Shown here in pieces: positions 60,421 through 64,000 of a DNA stretch of 64,000 nucleotides. Numbering within the stretch: position 1 is the stretch's first letter; the number at the start of each line of letters is the position of its first letter. The notes beneath the pieces were generated by a model. The model was not told where the DNA came from. It worked only from the letters and a program-made list of their open reading frames with translations, and made no database searches. The translations under genes and the position numbers were made by a program. This DNA is from Pseudomonas sp. KU26590 (GTDB lineage Bacteria > Pseudomonadota > Gammaproteobacteria > Pseudomonadales > Pseudomonadaceae), in contig NZ_CP110644.1 in assembly GCF_026153515.1 (NCBI RefSeq), positions 124,001 to 188,000 of the forward strand, read 5' to 3'.

Positions 60421-61503
60421 TTATATCAGGGCCTTGCCGTGACGCACGAATGCCGGTCGAACCACTCGAACCGGGTACCACTTGCCGCGGATTTCCACCT
60501 CGGCACGGTCAGCGGTGGCCATCGGCACTCGCGCCAGCGCGATCGACTTGCTTAGCGTAGGAGAGAAACTACCACTGGTGATCTCTCCTTCGCCAACTTC
60601 CGCTATTCGGACCACCTGATGAGCGCGCAAAACGCCCCGTTCCTCGAGGACCAGCCCTACAAGCTTCGAGGGAATTCCTCTCGCGCGCTCTGCTTCGAGT
60701 GCAGCGCGTCCGATGAACTCGCGGTCTTCAGGCATCCACGCGACCGTCCAGGCCATGTTGGAGATCAGCGGTGACACCTGCTCGTCGATTTCCTGACCGT
60801 ACAGGTTCATGCCTGCTTCCAGGCGCAGTGTATCGCGAGCGCCCAGTCCGATCGGTGAAATGCCGGCGCCGACCATGTCGTTGAAGAAACTGCAGGCTTC
60901 GGTGGCGGGCAGGATGATCTCCAGGCCGTCCTCGCCCGTATAACCCGTGCGGGCGATGAACCAGTCGCCTTCCTGCTGGCCTTCGAAGGGTCTGAGGGTG
61001 TGGATAAGCGCGGTGCGTTCCTGGTTGACCAGTTCGCCGATCTTCTGCCGGGCGTTCGGGCCCTGAATGGCAAGCATGGCCAGCTCCGAGCGGTGCTTGA
61101 CGCGCACGTCGTAGCCGGCAAGGTTGGCGTTCATCCAGGCCAGGTCCTTGTCGCCGGTGGCTGCGTTGACCACCAGCCGATAACCTTCGTCGGTCTGGTA
61201 AACGATCATGTCGTCGACGATGCCGCCATGGGTGTCGAGCATCGCGCTGTAAAGCGCCTGCCCGGTCTGTTGCAACCTGCCGACGTCGTTGGCCAGCAGG
61301 TATTTCAGCCAGGGCTTGGCCTGGGTGCCGGATACGTCGAGCACATGCATGTGCGACACGTCGAAAATCCCGCAGTCCCGGCGCACCTGATGGTGCTCCT
61401 CGACCTGGGAGCCGTAGTGCAAGGGCATGTCCCAACCACCAAAATCGACCAGCTTCGCGCCGAGCGCGAGGTGCAGGTCAAAGAGGGGCGTACGCTGTCC
61501 CAT
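60421..61503 (-). CDS. gcvT: Aminomethyltransferase (glycine cleavage T protein)
   Basis: A 360-residue tetrahydrofolate-dependent enzyme. Motifs: CGIFDVSHMHVLDVSG, QGPNARQKIG, the substrate/folate loop in RTGYTGEDGLEIILP and the C-terminal GEITSGSFSPTLSKSIALARV. ATG 61503 follows GGAAGGAG. The 150 bp upstream of gcvT show no clear glycine riboswitch. Confidence 0.97.
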   Translation of the reverse strand: MGQRTPLFDLHLALGAKLVDFGGWDMPLHYGSQVEEHHQVRRDCGIFDVSHMHVLDVSGTQAKPWLKYLLANDVGRLQQTGQALYSAMLDTHGGIVDDMIVYQTDEGYRLVVNAATGDKDLAWMNANLAGYDVRVKHRSELAMLAIQGPNARQKIGELVNQERTALIHTLRPFEGQQEGDWFIARTGYTGEDGLEIILPATEACSFFNDMVGAGISPIGLGARDTLRLEAGMNLYGQEIDEQVSPLISNMAWTVAWMPEDREFIGRAALEAERARGIPSKLVGLVLEERGVLRAHQVVRIAEVGEGEITSGSFSPTLSKSIALARVPMATADRAEVEIRGKWYPVRVVRPAFVRHGKALI

Positions 61504-61657
61504 GGGTTTCTCCTTCCGGGCGTGGCGAAGACGCAGTCACTGGCAATCCCGCAAATCCCCCGTGAATTGGGGTCTGAAACCTTTGCTAATTTGTGGAATT
61601 GTCTGACAGACCGAGTCGATTGCGGCGCATTGTAGCCGCAAGGTTGGGACCCCGCAC

Positions 61658-63286
61658 CTAACCAATCGGCTTGGCCGAACGTCTGATCAAACCGATGACC
61701 GGCAGCAGCCCGACCAGCACCAATGTCAGCGCAGGCAAAGCCGCACGCGCCCACTCACCTTCGCTGGTCATTTCGAAGATGCGCACCGCCAGCGTGTCCC
61801 AGCCAAACGGGCGCATGAGCAGCGTGGCGGGCATTTCCTTGAGGACGTCAACGAAGACCAGCAGCGCAGCGCTCAACGTGCCGGGTATCAGCAGCGGCAG
61901 ATAAATCCTGAAAAACAATCGTGGCCCGCTGACTCCCAGACTGCGTGCGGCTTCGGGCAGTGACGGACGAATGCGCGACAGGCTGTTCTCGAGCGGCCCG
62001 TACGCGACCGCAATGAAACGCACCAGGTACGCAAGCACGAGCGCCCCCAGGCTGCCCAACAGCAACGGCCTGCCAGCGCCGCCCAGCCAGCTGAATAACG
62101 GCACGACCAGTTCACGATCCAGGTAACTGAACGCCAACATGATCGACACCGCCAACACCGAGCCGGGCAGCGCATAGCCAATGTTGGCCAAGCTGACACC
62201 TGAGCGTATGGCGCGGGTGGGGGCGAGACGTCGCGCAAACACGAGGATCATCGCGACGCACACCGTGACCAGCGCTGCGATGCCGCCCAGATACAGCGTG
62301 TGCAGAATCAACCCGGCGTAGCGCTCGTCCAGGTCGAAACGCCCGCGCTGCCAGACCCAGACAATCAACTGCAGCAGCGGCACCACGAACGCGCAGGCGA
62401 ACACCAGTCCACACCATGTGCTGGCGGCGGCGGCTTTCATGCCGCGCAGGTGATACAGCGCCTTGACCCTCGGGCGCTCGTTGCTTGGCCGGCTCGCCCC
62501 CCGTGCACGATGCTCGCCGTACAGCAGGACCATGACGGCCAGCAGCAGCAGGCTCGCCAGTTGCGCGGCGCTCGACAGGCTGAAGAAGCCGTACCAGGTC
62601 TTGTAGATCGCGGTAGTGAAGGTGTCGAAGTTGAACACCGACACCGCGCCGAAATCAGCCAGGGTTTCCATCAGGGCCAGCGCGACGCCGGCACCGATCG
62701 CCGGCCTCGCCATGGGCAATGCCACGCGCCAGAACGCTTGCCACGGCGACTGCCCCAAAATGCGGGCGGCCTCCATCAGGCCTTTGCCCTGCGCCAGAAA
62801 TGCCGTACGCGCCAACAGATACACGTAGGGATAAAACACCAGCACCAGCACCATGATGACGCCGCCGGTGGAACGCACCCGAGGCAGACGCAGGCCGGAA
62901 CCGAACCACTCGCGCAGCAGCGTCTGCACCGGGCCGGCAAAGTCCAGCAAACCCACAAACACAAACGCCAGCACATACGCCGGGATGGCAAACGGCAGCA
63001 TCAGCGCCCAGTCCAGCCAGCGCCGCCCCGGAAACTCACACAGCGCCGTCAGCCACGCGAGACTTACGCCCAGCAGCGTAACCCCCAGCCCCACACCGAT
63101 GACCAGCGTCAGGGTGTTGCCCAGCAGCCGGGGCATCTGGGTTTCCCAGAGGTGCGACCAGATCTGCTGATCGATGGTTTGCCAGGAGAACAGCAGCACG
63201 CTCAACGGCAGCAGTACCAGCGCGGCGATGGCGAAAACCAGGGGGTACCAGCGACGCTGGGGGAGTGGGCCAAGGAGAATACTCAT
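61658..63286 (-). CDS. fbpB: Fe(3+) ABC transporter permease (FbpB/SfuB type)
   Basis: A 542-residue double-length permease, with about 12 hydrophobic helices and two EAA-type loops that contact the ATPase (EAARILGQSPWQAFWRVALPM and EAARSLGVSGPRLFFRIYLPL). Such two-in-one permeases belong to ferric-iron importers. ATG 63286. It is transcribed after the binding-protein gene, with a REPIN in the 127-bp gap. The ATPase gene is not in the window. Confidence 0.9.
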   Translation of the reverse strand: MSILLGPLPQRRWYPLVFAIAALVLLPLSVLLFSWQTIDQQIWSHLWETQMPRLLGNTLTLVIGVGLGVTLLGVSLAWLTALCEFPGRRWLDWALMLPFAIPAYVLAFVFVGLLDFAGPVQTLLREWFGSGLRLPRVRSTGGVIMVLVLVFYPYVYLLARTAFLAQGKGLMEAARILGQSPWQAFWRVALPMARPAIGAGVALALMETLADFGAVSVFNFDTFTTAIYKTWYGFFSLSSAAQLASLLLLAVMVLLYGEHRARGASRPSNERPRVKALYHLRGMKAAAASTWCGLVFACAFVVPLLQLIVWVWQRGRFDLDERYAGLILHTLYLGGIAALVTVCVAMILVFARRLAPTRAIRSGVSLANIGYALPGSVLAVSIMLAFSYLDRELVVPLFSWLGGAGRPLLLGSLGALVLAYLVRFIAVAYGPLENSLSRIRPSLPEAARSLGVSGPRLFFRIYLPLLIPGTLSAALLVFVDVLKEMPATLLMRPFGWDTLAVRIFEMTSEGEWARAALPALTLVLVGLLPVIGLIRRSAKPIG

Positions 63287-63303
63287 AGAGTGAGAGATCC
63301 CCT

Positions 63304-63391
63304 GCAGGAGCGCGCTTGCCCGCGATGACACAGTGTCGGACACCTTTTATGTCACAGACCTATAGCCTTCGCGGGCAAGCGCGCTCCTACA
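63304..63391. repeat. REPIN inside the iron-transport operon
   Basis: GCAGGAGCGCGCTTGCCCGC opens and GCGGGCAAGCGCGCTCCTAC closes about 88 bp between the binding-protein stop and the permease start. Located within an operon, it could stop 3' decay of the upstream message and so favour the binding protein. Confidence 0.9.
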
Positions 63392-63413
63392 GACGGGTGC
63401 TGCCTGGTTGCAA

Positions 63414-64000
63414 TCAGTTCCAGCCCGCGCGGTCCATCATGCGAATCGCCTCGGCCTGCCGCCGACCGGCCACTTCAACCGGGATCGTGTCCGCCTTGAA
63501 TGCTCCCCAGCTCGCCACTTCTTCAGACGGTGCCACTTTCGGGTTGGCCGGGAATTCCTGGTTGGTGCCGGCGAATATCGTCTGGGCTTCGGGGCCCGTC
63601 ATCCATTCCACCAAGGCTTTGGCGGCATCTGGGTGCGGTGCGTACTTGGTCAGGCCAATGCCGGAAAGATTGACGTGCACGCCACGGTCCGACTGATTGG
63701 GCCAGAACAGGCGCACGGCGAGATCCGGATTGTCCTTGTGCAAGCGACCGTAGTAGTAGGTATTGACGATGCCGACGTCGCATTGGCCGGCGTTGATGGC
63801 TTCCAGCACCGCGATGTCATCGGAAAACACGTCGGTCGAGAGGTTGTTCACCCAGCCCTTGAGAATCTTCTCCGACGCCTCGGCGCCGTGGGTTTCGATC
63901 AGCGTGGCGGTCAGCGACTGGTTGTAGACCTTTTTGGCAGTACGCAGGCAAAGACGCCCTTCCCACTGTTTGTCGGCCAGCGCTTCGTAGGTGGTGAGTT
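63414..64000 (-). CDS. fbpA: Fe(3+) ABC transporter periplasmic binding protein (5' end cut by window)
   Basis: The C-terminal 195 or so residues of an iron-binding protein of the FbpA/SfuA group; the reading frame runs to the window edge without a start. It includes [55 protein letters not shown], where the YY pair binds Fe(3+), and [23 protein letters not shown]. The tail YY and Asn region match the family. It is first in the operon with the permease. Confidence 0.92.
   Translation of the reverse strand, partial: LTTYEALADKQWEGRLCLRTAKKVYNQSLTATLIETHGAEASEKILKGWVNNLSTDVFSDDIAVLEAINAGQCDVGIVNTYYYGRLHKDNPDLAVRLFWPNQSDRGVHVNLSGIGLTKYAPHPDAAKALVEWMTGPEAQTIFAGTNQEFPANPKVAPSEEVASWGAFKADTIPVEVAGRRQAEAIRMMDRAGWN

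Noticed and set aside
61504..61657. Possible glycine riboswitch upstream of gcvT
   Set aside because: No recognisable paired aptamer elements were found; only a normal ribosome binding site was clear.

Overview
The window is about 64 kb of a Pseudomonas chromosome, most likely from the fluorescens/syringae side of the genus. The reasons are gene content and order, the GC-rich codon use, Pseudomonas-type REP repeats (GTAGGAGC...TTGC...GCGA) in many gaps, an OprD-family porin and a DUF2388 protein. From memory, the series cysQ-nudE-yrfG-lysM-LysR-fdhD-fdhF, pckA-hslO-hslR-rimK-envZ-ompR-tex-gshA-argA-argE and gcvTH-iron ABC transporter follows the order of roughly PA5161 to PA5217 of P. aeruginosa PAO1. 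So most of the window is conserved backbone with small accessory insertions.

Layout. (1) 1-2.6 kb is an accessory patch. It holds a 78-residue protein that is almost only a colicin E3-type 16S rRNase domain, a tightly coupled 104-residue partner and an ImmA/IrrE metallopeptidase, followed by a P-loop kinase and an unknown small protein. (2) 2.7-8.1 kb has a periplasmic solute-binding protein, a quinone-type oxidoreductase, a 57-residue XapX protein missed by simple ORF calling, an AraC regulator, a five-copy tandem REP array and an OprD porin. (3) 8.2-12.4 kb has agmatine deiminase (aguA) and a 972-residue kinase/M23-like/class III aminotransferase fusion. (4) 12.7-19.8 kb has the dTDP-L-rhamnose operon in the order rmlB-A-C-D, then a dctBD-type sigma54 two-component pair and a thioesterase. 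(5) 20-27 kb has cysQ/nudE (minus), yrfG, a BON-LysM protein, and a LysR-fdhD-FdhF/YdeP molybdoenzyme module. (6) 27.7-33.2 kb has a glycine-zipper protein, a thioesterase, a RecQ-family helicase, and three exported proteins of unknown function, two of them tandem paralogues with six conserved cysteines. (7) 33.5-46.9 kb has pckA, hslO, a PAP2 phosphatase, hslR, the rimA-rimB-rimK ribosome-modification operon, envZ/ompR (amgSR), tex, a PaaI-type thioesterase and gshA. (8) 47.2-48.4 kb is a complete IS3-family element (1246 bp, -1 frameshift signal, 3-bp target duplication) inserted in the loop of a REP hairpin. (9) 48.5-64 kb has argA (with a possible Arg-rich leader peptide), argE, a CYTH-CHAD triphosphatase, an Lrp regulator with a divergent unknown gene, an orphan GspE/PilB ATPase, idnD/idnO, a QmcA/NfeD pair, a DUF2388 protein, gcvT/gcvH, and an Fe(3+) ABC permease with its binding protein cut by the window end.

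No tRNA, rRNA or CRISPR array was seen. Stretches of more than 300 bases without a gene (5.57-6.31 kb and 27.1-27.7 kb) are filled by REP/REPIN repeats and a terminator. At least four REP sequence families occur, but no REP-associated transposase (RAYT) gene is in the window. All family assignments come from reading motifs by eye; no database search was run.
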